The notes: generated from the letters alone by a model not told the origin. DNA of 64,000 nt from Salibaculum halophilum (GCF_002094885.1 NZ_MSIT01000006.1:62001-126000), one strand, 5' to 3'. Counted from the first letter of the stretch, positions 28,178-37,149 are shown. Numbers and translations: made by a program.

Positions 28178-29248
28178 TCAGGCCAGTAACGCGGCCTCGT
28201 GCCAGCGCAGGATCGGGCGGGCGGCCTCGAACGCGGGCACCTCTGGCGCGGCGGACAGTTCGGGGAACAGGCGCAGCAATTCGTCACGCGCTGCGACCGG
28301 CACACCGTTCAGCCCCACGTCGCCGGGCAGGAAGCTTTCCGCCTCCAGCCCGTCGGCATAGACGACCTGATGCGCGTCGCACAGGAAATGGTGATAGACC
28401 ACGCGCCGTTCCGCACGGTCGAGGCGCACCGTCCGCCCGTTGACCATGTGCACCGCGGCACAGAGCACCTGGTCGTGGCCGAAATACAGCGGCACCCACG
28501 GCCCCGCGACGAGCAGGCGGTGCTGTTGCGACAGCCGCAGGTCGCGCGCCGGGCGTCCCGGGCCGAAGGCATGCGCGGCGATGCGCACGGGCCGTAACGC
28601 CGGGTCATTGCGCAAGCGGGCGGCATCGACCTCGACCCGTCCCGCCCAGCGGATCGGCTGCGGCCCGGCATCACGGGTCACCACCAGGTCGCCGGGTGCC
28701 AGGTCCTCGACCGGGCGCGGCCCGCCTGGCGTCAGGATTTGCGTGCCCGCCGTGAAGCAGGGCACGCCATCGGAATACTTCAGCTCCCGCGTGTTGTCGC
28801 CGGGAAGGTTGAAGAGGTCGGTGTTGGCGACGACCTCCAGTTCCTCGCCCCGCGGCGGAACGCTGCCGCCCTCGAAGGTCAGGCCGACGACGTTCTCATA
28901 GCCGGTGCCGTCTCCATCCTCCACCTCGACCGCCCAGGCGAAGTAATTGTTGCCGCCCGAGTCCTGAAGCGTGATCCGGTACTCGGCTTCGACATTCGTG
29001 CCGGCACTGTAGGTGGTGCCATCGATTGTCGTTTCGCCGGAAAGTGTCTGGGCCTCGCTGTCCTCGAAGTAGTCGGGGCGCCCGGCAGTGTCTTCGAGCG
29101 CGACCTCCTGGAAATCCGCGGCCGAATCCAGCGTGATTGAGCCCAGATGCGACCCCTCACCCTGCGATGTCTGCCCCAGCGTCGTCGGATTGCCGCTCGT
29201 GTCCATCGCAGTGATCCCCGCGGCGCTGATCATCTGTATGCTCGGCAT
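28178..29248 (-). CDS. Hint-domain protein (Hint_2 type)
   Basis: 356 residues. Residues about 1-160 form an Asp/Thr/Gly-rich segment (GSITLDSAADFQEVALEDTA, TYSAGTNVEAEYRITLQDSG) without a signal peptide. A hedgehog/intein-type Hint domain begins at Cys164 in VPCFTAGTQILTPGGPRPVE, followed by DLAPGDLVVTRDAGPQPIRW, LRLSQQHRLLVAGPW and the late YHHFLCDAHQVVYADGLEAE. Block A nucleophile and block B-like His are both present, so self-cleavage is possible. Roseobacters carry many of these genes, often with type I secretion targets, but none here has RTX repeats. Role unknown. Confidence 0.85.
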   Translation of the reverse strand: MPSIQMISAAGITAMDTSGNPTTLGQTSQGEGSHLGSITLDSAADFQEVALEDTAGRPDYFEDSEAQTLSGETTIDGTTYSAGTNVEAEYRITLQDSGGNNYFAWAVEVEDGDGTGYENVVGLTFEGGSVPPRGEELEVVANTDLFNLPGDNTRELKYSDGVPCFTAGTQILTPGGPRPVEDLAPGDLVVTRDAGPQPIRWAGRVEVDAARLRNDPALRPVRIAAHAFGPGRPARDLRLSQQHRLLVAGPWVPLYFGHDQVLCAAVHMVNGRTVRLDRAERRVVYHHFLCDAHQVVYADGLEAESFLPGDVGLNGVPVAARDELLRLFPELSAAPEVPAFEAARPILRWHEAALLA

Positions 29249-29340
29249 GCGACGTCCCGGCTATCGTCTTTCTACAATCTTCACCCCCATTTCAGGACAC
29301 AGTGGCACAAATTTGGTATCATTTCGGTAAACCGTTGTTC

Positions 29341-29358
29341 CCGCGCGCTGCCGCGCGG
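29341..29358 (-). terminator. GC hairpin after glutamate dehydrogenase
   Basis: CCGCGCG-CTGC-CGCGCGG is a perfect 7-bp stem lying 16 bases beyond the gdhA stop on the minus strand. It has no T-run, so it is only a weak terminator candidate. Confidence 0.35.
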
Positions 29359-29374
29359 CGGCCCGCCCCGCCGG

Positions 29375-30811
29375 TCACAGCCCCTTGGCCGCGTAGCTTT
29401 GCGCGACGCGCTCGATCGCGGTGATGAAGCCGGCGGTGCGCAGGTCGTGCACGTCGCTGCGCCCGTGCCAAGTCTCGCGCATGGCCTGGAAGGCGGCGCG
29501 CATGGTGTCGTCCAGCCCCGAGCGCACCAGTTCCAGCTCGTCCGCGCCGCGCATGTAGCGCCGCTTGAAGTCGGGCGACATGGACCAGGCATCGCCCAGC
29601 ATCGCGTCCAGCCGCTCCAGCTCGTTGACGATCAGTTCGTGCCGGGCCTCTTCCTGGCGGCGCTGCATCCGGCCGAAGCGGATATGGCTGAGGTTCTTGA
29701 CCCACTCGAAGTAGGACACGGTGACACCGCCCGCATTGGCGTAAAGGTCGGGGATGACCACGGTGCCGCGCTCGCGCAGCAACTCGTCGGCCCCGGCGGT
29801 GACGGGGCCGTTGGCCGCCTCGATGATCAGCGGGGCCTTGATGCGCGGGGCATTCTGCAGGTTGATGACCCCCTCCAGCGCCGCCGGCACCAGGATGTCG
29901 CACTCGGCTTCCAGCACCTTGGAGCCGTCGGCGTGATGCGTTGCATCGGGGTAAGTCGCGACGCCGCCGTGCTTGACGATCCACTGGCGCACCGCCTCGA
30001 CGTCGATGCCGGCCTCGTTGAACAGCGCGCCGTCGCGCTCGATGATGCCGATGACCTTGCAGCCGTCCTCCTCGGACAGGAACTTGGCGGCGTGGTAGCC
30101 CACGTTGCCCAGGCCCTGGACGACCACGCGCTTGCCGTCGAGCGTGCCCGACAGGCCCGCTTTCTTCACGTCCTCGGGTTCGCGGAAGAACTCGCGCAGG
30201 GCGTATTCGACACCGCGGCCCGTCGCCTCGACCCGGCCCTGGATGCCGCCCGCGTGCGGCGGCTTGCCGGTGACACAGGCCGCGGCGTTGATGTCGGTGG
30301 TGTTCATGCGGCGATACTGGTCGGCGATCCAGGACATTTCCCGTTCACCGGTGCCCATGTCCGGGGCAGGCACGTTCTGGGAGGGGTTGATCAGGTCGCG
30401 CTTGGCCAGTTCATAGGCGAAGCGGCGGGTGATCTGCTCCATCTCGTGTTCTTCCCACTGGTTGGGATCGACGCAGAGCCCGCCCTTGGAGCCGCCGAAG
30501 GGGGCCTCGACCACGGCGCACTTGTAGGTCATCAGCGCCGCCAGCGCCTCGACCTCGTCCTGGTTCACGGCCAGCGAAAATCGGATGCCGCCCTTGACCG
30601 GCTCCATGTGTTCCGAATGCACGGACCGATAGCCGGTGAAGGTTTCGACCTTGCCCCGCAGCCGCACGCCGAACCGGACCGTGTAGGTGGCGTTGCAGAC
30701 CCGGATCTTCTCCTCCAGCCCCGGGGGCAGATCCATCAGGGCCACCGCCCGGTTGTACATGATGTCCACGCTTTCGCGGAATGTCGGCTCGTTCTGGGGC
30801 ATGATGTTCAT
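29375..30811 (-). CDS. gdhA: Glutamate dehydrogenase (Glu/Leu/Phe/Val family)
   Basis: 478 residues, with GGAGGG before the ATG at 30811. The catalytic segment is YKCAVVEAPFGGSKGGLCVD, substrate Lys residues are in MEPVKGGIRFS, and the Rossmann loop is VVVQGLGNVGYHAAKF. It interconverts glutamate and 2-oxoglutarate plus ammonia. The sequence type is the large 470-480-residue alphaproteobacterial form, probably NAD-linked, though coenzyme choice is not certain from the sequence. Next to the sox genes it could collect nitrogen released from glycine, but it is a separate unit. Confidence 0.93.
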   Translation of the reverse strand: MNIMPQNEPTFRESVDIMYNRAVALMDLPPGLEEKIRVCNATYTVRFGVRLRGKVETFTGYRSVHSEHMEPVKGGIRFSLAVNQDEVEALAALMTYKCAVVEAPFGGSKGGLCVDPNQWEEHEMEQITRRFAYELAKRDLINPSQNVPAPDMGTGEREMSWIADQYRRMNTTDINAAACVTGKPPHAGGIQGRVEATGRGVEYALREFFREPEDVKKAGLSGTLDGKRVVVQGLGNVGYHAAKFLSEEDGCKVIGIIERDGALFNEAGIDVEAVRQWIVKHGGVATYPDATHHADGSKVLEAECDILVPAALEGVINLQNAPRIKAPLIIEAANGPVTAGADELLRERGTVVIPDLYANAGGVTVSYFEWVKNLSHIRFGRMQRRQEEARHELIVNELERLDAMLGDAWSMSPDFKRRYMRGADELELVRSGLDDTMRAAFQAMRETWHGRSDVHDLRTAGFITAIERVAQSYAAKGL

Positions 30812-31122
30812 CGGGGGTCCCTCCTTGCAGTATTGGCGGACGGTCTGCTGCCGCCCTCGGGTGACCCTAACGCCGATTCGCTGAAAATTTGAACACTTCC
30901 TTCAGCAGGCCGCGCCGCGCCCCTTCCGACGCCCGCGACGACCGATTGGCAGGCGTGACACAACAGTCGGTGCGCCAGCACCGGACGGTTTCCATGGCAG
31001 CGACATTCGCTGCCTCATGGCCGCTTTCGTGCCTCATTTTCGCCACCGCGGCCTGCTCCATTGATGTCGGGGTAATGCGGTCACGGATGGCCGCCACGGT
31101 TCTGAAGTGGGAAAGGTTGGAA
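30812..31122. other. 311-bp intergenic region between gdhA and the tadG-like gene
   Basis: Divergent promoter region. An open frame runs through it on the plus strand but has no ribosome site or recognisable content. A small hairpin GGTGC-GCCA-GCACC lies near 30970. The region holds the leader of the tadG-like gene (GAAAGGTTGGAA before the ATG) and the gdhA promoter. Nothing else was identified. Confidence 0.5.
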
Positions 31123-32889
31123 ATGTCAGTGAACACCACACCAGCGCTTACCCGCAAGGGTTACGCCGGGCGGCGAGGCCGTTTCCGGCGCGACGAGTCC
31201 GGCGGTGTGACCTTTTTCGGACTCGTCTTGTTCGTCCTGATCCTCGGCTTGGGCGGCATGGCCGTGGACTTCATGCGGTATGAAACCGCCCGCGCCAAGA
31301 TGCAGGGCACGCTGGACCGGGCCGTCCTCGCCGCGGCCGACCTCGACCAGGAACAGCCGCCCGCCGACGTCGTACGCAACTACTTCGAAACCGCGGGCAT
31401 GTCCGATTTCCTGTCGGGGGATCCCAGCGTGCAGGAGGGGCTGAATTACCGCATCGTCAATGCCGGGGCGGAAGTGAAGCTGCCCATGCGCTTCGTCGGG
31501 TTTCCCCGCGCCTTCCTGCAATCGGGCGAAGAAATGGACCGCACACTCAAGGTCAGCGGCACCTCCACCGCCGAAGAGCGCGTGACCAACGTCGAGGTAT
31601 CGCTGGTGCTGGACGTGTCGTCGTCGATGCAGCGCAACAATCGCTTCGCCAATCTCGTCCCGGCGGCGCATGACTTCATCGACGCAGTCCTCGACAACAA
31701 CGGCGAAACCGCCGAAGGCTTGATCTCGATATCGACGGTGCCCTACTCGGCCGTGGTCAACCCCGGCCCTGCGCTGGGCGGCCAGTTCGACATGACGGAT
31801 CACCACGACGAGTCGAATTGCATCCTCGTGCCCGACTCGATGTTCGACCAGACCGCCCTGCCACCGGATCCAGACGGCACGGCGGGGGCCGGCTACACAC
31901 GGCTGTCGCATTTCGACTACGGAGCCGACACCCGCACCTGGGCCCACCCCATCGACAGGCCCTGGTGCTTTCCCGGCACCGAGAACGCGATCCTGCCCTT
32001 CGAAACCGATCGTCAAACCCTGAAGAATGCCGTCTCGGCCATGACGAATTTCGGCAACACCGCCATCGACCTGGGCGTGAAATGGGGGGTCGGGCTACTG
32101 GACCCGGCCATTCGCCCGGCGATGAACGCTGTGCTCGACCCGGCCACGCCGGTGCACGGTCGCCCGCTGGACTGGGATGACCCCAACGGCGTTCTCAAGG
32201 TGATCGTACTCATGAGCGACGGAGCAAACACCACCGAATACGATCTCGGGGAACCCTACAAGAGCGGCCTGTCGTCGATCTGGTTCGCCAAGGACAATGC
32301 TGGTCAAGCCCTCTGGGACGTGGACCAGGACCAGATCTCGATACAGACACGCGGGCAAGGCACGTCCTGGCGCTCGGACGACTGGTTCTTTCACCTCGAC
32401 GCCCCCTACTGGGACGACGAGGGCGACCACCCGCGCGGGTATCCCGACTACCAGTCCGAGACCAGCGCCGATGCGCAGAACCCCCAGTCGCCGGGGCGCG
32501 GACAGGCTTACGACAACGATGTCTACCACGCCTCCTGGCAAGACATTTTCTCGGGCTGGGTCCGCACCGAGATCTACCGCGAATTCTTCCGGGAACCATA
32601 TCAAGAGCGCGAGATCAGCTACAATACCTACGTTGCCACCTATTACGCGCTCGAAGAGGCCGTGAACGGGTCGAAGGCGGACACCCGGCTGTCCCAGGTC
32701 TGTGCCGCGGCGCGCGACCGCAACATAGTCATTTACTCGGTCGCCTTCGAGGCGCCCTCGCGGGGGCGGAACGCCCTGCGCGACTGCGCCAGTTCGCCCA
32801 ACCACTACTTCGACGTCGACGGTGTCGAAATCTCGGAAGCCTTCAGCGCGATCGCCTCGGACATCCGGGCGCTGAAGCTGACGCAATAA
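31123..32889 (+). CDS. TadG-like pilus-assembly protein with von Willebrand A domain
   Basis: 588 residues from the ATG at 31123. The basic N-terminus (GRRGRFRRDESGGVTFFGLV) leads into one membrane segment (FFGLVLFVLILGLGGMAVDF), the TadE/TadG anchor. The von Willebrand A domain starts at about residue 160 with VEVSLVLDVSSSMQRNNRFA, in which the metal-ion site DxSxS is intact, and continues with VIVLMSDGANTTEYD. A long insertion rich in Asp, Trp and Tyr lies between there and IVIYSVAFEAPSRGRNALRD. Probably exposed in the periplasm. First of three genes with related anchors; no other tad or cpa genes are in the window. Confidence 0.85.
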   Translation: MSVNTTPALTRKGYAGRRGRFRRDESGGVTFFGLVLFVLILGLGGMAVDFMRYETARAKMQGTLDRAVLAAADLDQEQPPADVVRNYFETAGMSDFLSGDPSVQEGLNYRIVNAGAEVKLPMRFVGFPRAFLQSGEEMDRTLKVSGTSTAEERVTNVEVSLVLDVSSSMQRNNRFANLVPAAHDFIDAVLDNNGETAEGLISISTVPYSAVVNPGPALGGQFDMTDHHDESNCILVPDSMFDQTALPPDPDGTAGAGYTRLSHFDYGADTRTWAHPIDRPWCFPGTENAILPFETDRQTLKNAVSAMTNFGNTAIDLGVKWGVGLLDPAIRPAMNAVLDPATPVHGRPLDWDDPNGVLKVIVLMSDGANTTEYDLGEPYKSGLSSIWFAKDNAGQALWDVDQDQISIQTRGQGTSWRSDDWFFHLDAPYWDDEGDHPRGYPDYQSETSADAQNPQSPGRGQAYDNDVYHASWQDIFSGWVRTEIYREFFREPYQEREISYNTYVATYYALEEAVNGSKADTRLSQVCAAARDRNIVIYSVAFEAPSRGRNALRDCASSPNHYFDVDGVEISEAFSAIASDIRALKLTQ

Positions 32890-32902
32890 GGACCGCCCGG
32901 AC

Positions 32903-33454
32903 ATGAGATGTACCTTGCAGTCCCCCTTCGGACGCTTCCGCCGCTTTCGCCGCCGCACCGCGGGCGGGGTCGCCACCATCGAGTTCGTCCTCATGTTCCT
33001 GCCGATGTTCGTGCTCTCGGTCTCGGGGTTCGAGCTGGGCCTGCTGATGACACGACAGGTGATGCTCGAACGCGGCATGGACATTGCCGTGCGTGAGGTG
33101 CGCCTGAACACCGGCCAGGACTACGCCGAGACGGACCTGCGCCGGTCGATCTGCAACGGCGCGGGCATCATTCAGGACTGCATGACGAAGGTGCGGCTCG
33201 AGATGCTGCGGATCGAGCCCGACAACTGGACCGATCCGCCCGCCCAGGCGTCCTGCGCGAACCTGAGCGAACCCTTCGAGCCGGCGCGCAACTTCGAGAA
33301 CGGGAACCAGAACCACCTGATGCTGCTCCGGGCCTGCGGAAAGTTCGAACCGATGCTGCCCGACTTCGCCCTCGGCTGGACCCTGTCGCGGATGTATGAC
33401 GATCAGCACTACCGGCTCTACGCGACCTCCGCCTTCGTCATGGAGCCGCGTTGA
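32903..33454 (+). CDS. TadE-like membrane-anchored protein
   Basis: 183 residues. RRTAGGVATIEFVLMFLPMF is the TadE anchor with the characteristic Glu in the hydrophobic segment (I-E-F), continued by VLSVSGFELGLLMTRQVMLE. The rest is periplasmic and includes several cysteines (RRSICNGAGIIQDCMTKVRL, QASCANLSE, LLRACGKFE). It starts 13 bases after the tadG-like stop. Pseudopilin-like component or scaffold of a Tad/Flp secretion system by family. Confidence 0.82.
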   Translation: MRCTLQSPFGRFRRFRRRTAGGVATIEFVLMFLPMFVLSVSGFELGLLMTRQVMLERGMDIAVREVRLNTGQDYAETDLRRSICNGAGIIQDCMTKVRLEMLRIEPDNWTDPPAQASCANLSEPFEPARNFENGNQNHLMLLRACGKFEPMLPDFALGWTLSRMYDDQHYRLYATSAFVMEPR

Positions 33455-33457
33455 CCC

Positions 33458-34051
33458 ATGATCAGTCGTATTGCATCAAGGCTGCGTCGGCACAGGCGGA
33501 ATGAGGCGGGAAGCGTCGTCGTGGAGGCGGTATTCGTGCTGCCCCTGCTGTTCTTCGCCGTGCTGGGCACCTGGGTTTTCTTCCAGGCCTTCCGCGCGCA
33601 GTCGATCAACGTCAAGGCGGCCTATACGGTCTCGGACGCCCTGAGCCGGCGTGGCGGCGACTACGTCACCGAGACTTACATGGACAGCATGTGGAAGCTG
33701 CACCGCTTCGTCACCGACTCGAACCATGACACCGACCTGCGTGTAAGCGTGATCGGCTGGGACCCCGACGACGAGGAGTATTATGTCTGCTGGTCGCAGG
33801 CGCGGGGGGGTCAGAACGCCCTGACCGACGCGGGCCTGGACGGCTATGTCGCCGCCGAGCGCATACCGGACCTGCCCGCCGGCGAGGCCCTTATCATGGT
33901 CGAGACACGCGTCGCGCACGAGCCGATCTTCTCGGCCGGGGGTGACCTGGCGATGTGGTTCGAGGACATGGTCGTCTCATCGCCGCGCTTTTCGGCCCAG
34001 CTGAAATGGAGCAGCAACGGCAGCGACAACGGCGCGGTGTCCTGCTTCTGA
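33458..34051 (+). CDS. Second TadE-like membrane-anchored protein
   Basis: 197 residues. The anchor is EAGSVVVEAVFVLPLLFFAV, again with the conserved Glu in the helix start (V-E-A-V-F). The periplasmic part has TETYMDSMWKLHRFVTDSNH and VSVIGWDPDDEEYYVCWSQA. It begins 3 bases after the previous stop, so the three genes form one operon. It ends before a convergent small gene at 34105. Confidence 0.82.
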   Translation: MISRIASRLRRHRRNEAGSVVVEAVFVLPLLFFAVLGTWVFFQAFRAQSINVKAAYTVSDALSRRGGDYVTETYMDSMWKLHRFVTDSNHDTDLRVSVIGWDPDDEEYYVCWSQARGGQNALTDAGLDGYVAAERIPDLPAGEALIMVETRVAHEPIFSAGGDLAMWFEDMVVSSPRFSAQLKWSSNGSDNGAVSCF

Positions 34052-34104
34052 CCGCCCGACGGCGGGTCCGACCGCGCCCTGCCCGGAACGGGCCGTGCGC
34101 CGTG

Positions 34105-34581
34105 TCAGTCGCCGCGTTGGGCAAGGCGCAGTGCGATCTGGTCGGCCATGACCCGCGACGCCCCCGCCGAGACCGTGCCGCCCACGCCGAGCCGCTTGCC
34201 CATGCGCCACCACAGCCCCGGCTGCCAGGCCCGTGGCTGGCGCGCGCGCAAGTGCAGCACGAAGCCGTTCGAGGGCTTGAAGGCGAAGGCGCCGCGCTCG
34301 ACCCGGGTGACGTCCTCCAGCCGGGCCAGCAGGGTGCCGTTGCTGTCGCGCAGCGCATCCGCGTGCAGGTGCAGGGCCGGCCGCGTCGCGCGGCGCAGGG
34401 CCTCGGCCCCCAGCAGAGCCAGGCCGGCAAAGACCACGAGGACGGCCTGCCAGCCCGGTGCCGGCGGCCGCGTCACGGCCGACACGATCAGAAGCCCCGC
34501 CAGCGCCAGCAACACGGCCACGGCAAAGACCCGGCGGCCGGGGGCCGCGCGCAGCACGGCGATGGGGGCATCTTCGGTCAC
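34105..34581 (-). CDS. Conserved membrane protein with PH-like tail
   Basis: 158 residues from a GTG at 34581 with a strong AGGAGG eight bases before it. Two N-terminal hydrophobic helices are seen (RVFAVAVLLALAGLLIVSAV and WQAVLVVFAGLALLGAEALR), then a soluble part (LHLHADALRDSNGTLLARLE, DVTRVERGAFAFKPSNGFVL) that resembles the beta-sandwich of bacterial PH-like domains. Function unknown. Convergent with the TadE-like gene and divergent from the lipoprotein at 34766. Confidence 0.7.
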   Translation of the reverse strand: MTEDAPIAVLRAAPGRRVFAVAVLLALAGLLIVSAVTRPPAPGWQAVLVVFAGLALLGAEALRRATRPALHLHADALRDSNGTLLARLEDVTRVERGAFAFKPSNGFVLHLRARQPRAWQPGLWWRMGKRLGVGGTVSAGASRVMADQIALRLAQRGD

Positions 34582-34765
34582 GGCGGCCTCCTGTTGCTGG
34601 CGCTGGCATAGCGCGCGCGGACGGCAGCGGAAAGCCCTCAGAGGCCCGCGCTCCGCCGCAGCAGGGCGAGATCCCCCGGTGCGAGCCGTGACAGGGCACG
34701 CCGTCGCCGTGGACAAACCGGCCCGGGCGGCTTGCCCCCGGTGCCGGCCCGGCCCTATTGTCAGT

Positions 34766-35068
34766 ATGATGCGCCTGATGATCCTTGTCCTGCTGGGCGG
34801 GCTTGCCGCCTGTGCCCCCTTTCCCGACCTGGACCTGCCTGCTGACCGGGCACCGGTCGGGGACGGCCCCGCGCTCGCGCCGCTGGACGATACACTGGCC
34901 CGGGCGGCGGCGCTGGACACCGCGGCACGGACCGGGCCGGACCCGACGGCAGCCCTGGCCGCGCGACTGACGGCGCTGACCGCGCGGGCGGCGCGCCTGC
35001 GCCAGGCACCGGTGATCGATCCGGCCGACCGCGCTCGCCTGCAGCGGCGCGCGCCCGCGTTGCAGTAG
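34766..35068 (+). CDS. Small putative lipoprotein
   Basis: 100 residues from the ATG at 34766 (a second ATG follows at 34769). The signal MMRLMILVLLGGLAAC has lipobox L-A-A-C. The mature part is Ala/Asp/Pro/Arg-rich (DLPADRAPVGDGPALAPLDD, then ALAARLTALTARAARLRQAP), consistent with a short periplasmic helix. No family known. It lies 51 bases before hom on the same strand. Confidence 0.65.
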   Translation: MMRLMILVLLGGLAACAPFPDLDLPADRAPVGDGPALAPLDDTLARAAALDTAARTGPDPTAALAARLTALTARAARLRQAPVIDPADRARLQRRAPALQ

Positions 35069-35119
35069 CCGCCCATCCGGGCTAACAGGCGCGCAGGATC
35101 ACAGCGAAGGACCGCCCAG

Positions 35120-36406
35120 ATGACCAGCCCTCTCCGCCTCGGGATCGCAGGCCTCGGAACCGTCGGCGTCGGCGTGGTGCGCATCCTGCGCCAGCAGGCG
35201 AAACTGCTAGAGGCGCGCGCTGGGCGCCCGATCGAGATCGTGGCCATCTCGGCGCGCACCCGCGACAAGGACCGGGGCGTCAACCTGTCGCCCTACGACT
35301 GGGAGGACGACCCGGTCGCGCTGGCCCGGCGCGACGACGTGGATGTCCTCGTCGAACTCATGGGCGGCTCGGACGGGCCGGCCAAGGCCGCGACCGAGGC
35401 CGCGCTGGCCGCCGGCAAGCATGTGGTCACTGCCAACAAGGCGATGCTGGCCCATCACGGACAGGCCCTGGCCGACCGGGCCGAGGCCAACGGCTGCGCC
35501 CTGCGCTTCGAAGGGGCCGTGGCCGGCGGCATCCCCGTCGTCAAGACCCTGATGGAGGGGCTGGCGGGCAACGGCATGACCCGCGTCATGGGCGTGATGA
35601 ACGGCACCTGCAACTACATCCTGACCCGGATGCAGGACGCGGGCCTGACCTACGAGGAGGCCTTTGCCGAGGCCGACGCCCTGGGCTTTCTGGAGGCCGA
35701 CCCCGAGCTTGACGTGGGCGGCATCGACGCCGGCCACAAGCTGGCGATCCTGGCCGCGCTGGCCTTCGGCACGCGCTGCGACTTCGACGCGGTCGAGCTG
35801 GAGGGCATCGGCGCCATCACCATCGAGGACATCCGCCAGGCCGCCGACATGGGCTATCGCATCAAGCTGCTGGGCGTGGCGCAGATGACCGGGCGCGGGC
35901 TTGAACAGCGCATGTCGCCCTGCCTGGTGCCCGCGGCCTCGCCGCTCGGCCAGCTGGAAGGGGGCACCAACATGGTCGTCCTCGAAGGCGACGCGGTCGA
36001 GCAGATCGTGCTGCGCGGTCCCGGCGCGGGCGAGGGCCCGACCGCCAGTGCCGTCATGGGCGACGTGATGGATATCGCGCGGGGGCTGCGGCTGCCGGTC
36101 TTCGGCCAGCCAGCGGGGACGCTGGCCGCGGCACGGCCCGCCAATTCCACCGTTCCGGCGGCCTATTACCTGCGCCTGCAACTGATCGACAAGCCCGGCG
36201 CGCTGGCCAAGATCACCGCGATCCTCGGGGATGCGGGTGTGTCCATCGACCGGATGCGCCAGTACGGCCATCAGGACACCTCGGCCCCGGTGCTGATCGT
36301 CACCCACAAGACCACCCGCGCCGACCTGAACACCGCGCTTGCCGCGGTACGCGAAACCGACGTGGTACTGGCCGACCCCGTCGCCATCCGCATCGAGGAG
36401 GTCTGA
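35120..36406 (+). CDS. hom: Homoserine dehydrogenase
   Basis: 428 residues. Nucleotide-binding loop LGIAGLGTVGVGVVRIL; catalytic region ANKAMLAHHG, VAGGIPVVKTLMEG and LGFLEADPELDVGGIDAGHK with the catalytic Lys. The C-terminal ACT domain (LRLQLIDKPGALAKITAILG) marks the feedback-regulated form, usually inhibited by threonine. It reduces aspartate semialdehyde to homoserine for threonine, methionine and isoleucine. The acyltransferase-like gene starts 4 bases after its stop, and glpX follows. Confidence 0.96.
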   Translation: MTSPLRLGIAGLGTVGVGVVRILRQQAKLLEARAGRPIEIVAISARTRDKDRGVNLSPYDWEDDPVALARRDDVDVLVELMGGSDGPAKAATEAALAAGKHVVTANKAMLAHHGQALADRAEANGCALRFEGAVAGGIPVVKTLMEGLAGNGMTRVMGVMNGTCNYILTRMQDAGLTYEEAFAEADALGFLEADPELDVGGIDAGHKLAILAALAFGTRCDFDAVELEGIGAITIEDIRQAADMGYRIKLLGVAQMTGRGLEQRMSPCLVPAASPLGQLEGGTNMVVLEGDAVEQIVLRGPGAGEGPTASAVMGDVMDIARGLRLPVFGQPAGTLAAARPANSTVPAAYYLRLQLIDKPGALAKITAILGDAGVSIDRMRQYGHQDTSAPVLIVTHKTTRADLNTALAAVRETDVVLADPVAIRIEEV

Positions 36407-36410
36407 GGCC

Positions 36411-37043
36411 ATGGCCGAGCGGGTGATCGACCTCGCGATCTGGCCCCGGGCCGGGGCCTTTCGCCTGTTTCGCGGCTACGAACGGCCGCATTTCGCCCTG
36501 ACGGCGCGGCTGGACGTGACCCACCTGATGGCGCGCAAGGCCGACGGCATTTCGCCCTTCCGGGCCTGCCTTTACGCGCTTTCGGCCGGGTTCCACGCGG
36601 TGCCGGACCTGCGCACCCGCTTTCGCGGGGCGGACACGGTGGTCGAACATGATCGGCTGACGCTCTCGCCCACCATCGCCCTGCCCGATGGCAGCTTCCG
36701 CTTCGGCTACATCGACTTCACCGACGATTGGTCCGCCTTCGACGCCGCCGCCGCGGCCGAGATCGCGGCGGTCCGCGAAGGGGCCGCGCGCGTGCCCAAC
36801 ACCGGTGAACGCGACGACCTGCTTTACCTGTCCTGCCTGCCCTGGGTGGATTTCACCGGGCTGACCAATGCCATGCCCGACGCGCAGGATTGCATCCCCC
36901 GCCTGAGTTGGGGAAAATTCGTGACCGACGAGAACGGGCGCAGTACCTGCGCCTTCACCGCCGAGGTGCACCACGCCATTGCCGACGGGGCGCACCTGGG
37001 GCAGGCCATCTCGGTGATCCAGGACAGGCTGGACAGCTTTTAG
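36411..37043 (+). CDS. Chloramphenicol-acetyltransferase-like (CatA fold) acyltransferase
   Basis: 210 residues from the ATG at 36411, close to the 210-220 of classical CAT. The catalytic motif is intact: EVHHAIADGAHLGQAI, with H-H-x-x-x-D-G. The N-terminal region (HFALTARLDVTHLM, SPFRACLYALSAGFHAVPDL, RTRFRGADTVVEHDRLTLSP) follows the CAT trimer fold that binds acetyl-CoA and acceptor. Real substrate unknown; many chromosomal members do not confer resistance. It starts 4 bases after hom, suggesting co-expression, and is followed by glpX after about 100 bases. Confidence 0.85.
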   Translation: MAERVIDLAIWPRAGAFRLFRGYERPHFALTARLDVTHLMARKADGISPFRACLYALSAGFHAVPDLRTRFRGADTVVEHDRLTLSPTIALPDGSFRFGYIDFTDDWSAFDAAAAAEIAAVREGAARVPNTGERDDLLYLSCLPWVDFTGLTNAMPDAQDCIPRLSWGKFVTDENGRSTCAFTAEVHHAIADGAHLGQAISVIQDRLDSF

Positions 37044-37149
37044 GCACGGGGGCCGCTGCGGGCCCGGCTGTTAGCGCGCACAGGCTTGTGAGGTCGGCCG
37101 GGGCACGCTAGGCGGCAGCTAATGCCATTTCCCGAAAGGACCCGTGCCG

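Noticed and set aside
24717-28189. Two long plus-strand frames opposite soxA and soxB
   Set aside because: They are antisense frames of strongly supported sox genes and have no start context or family.
30889-31122. In-frame extension of the tadG-like gene
   Set aside because: The ATG at 31123 has a ribosome site and leads directly into the basic anchor of the family; the upstream part is intergenic in character.
36411-37043. CAT-like gene considered as an acquired resistance gene
   Set aside because: There is no transposon, integron or repeat around it, its base composition agrees with its neighbours, and it is coupled to hom. It is reported as a chromosomal acyltransferase.
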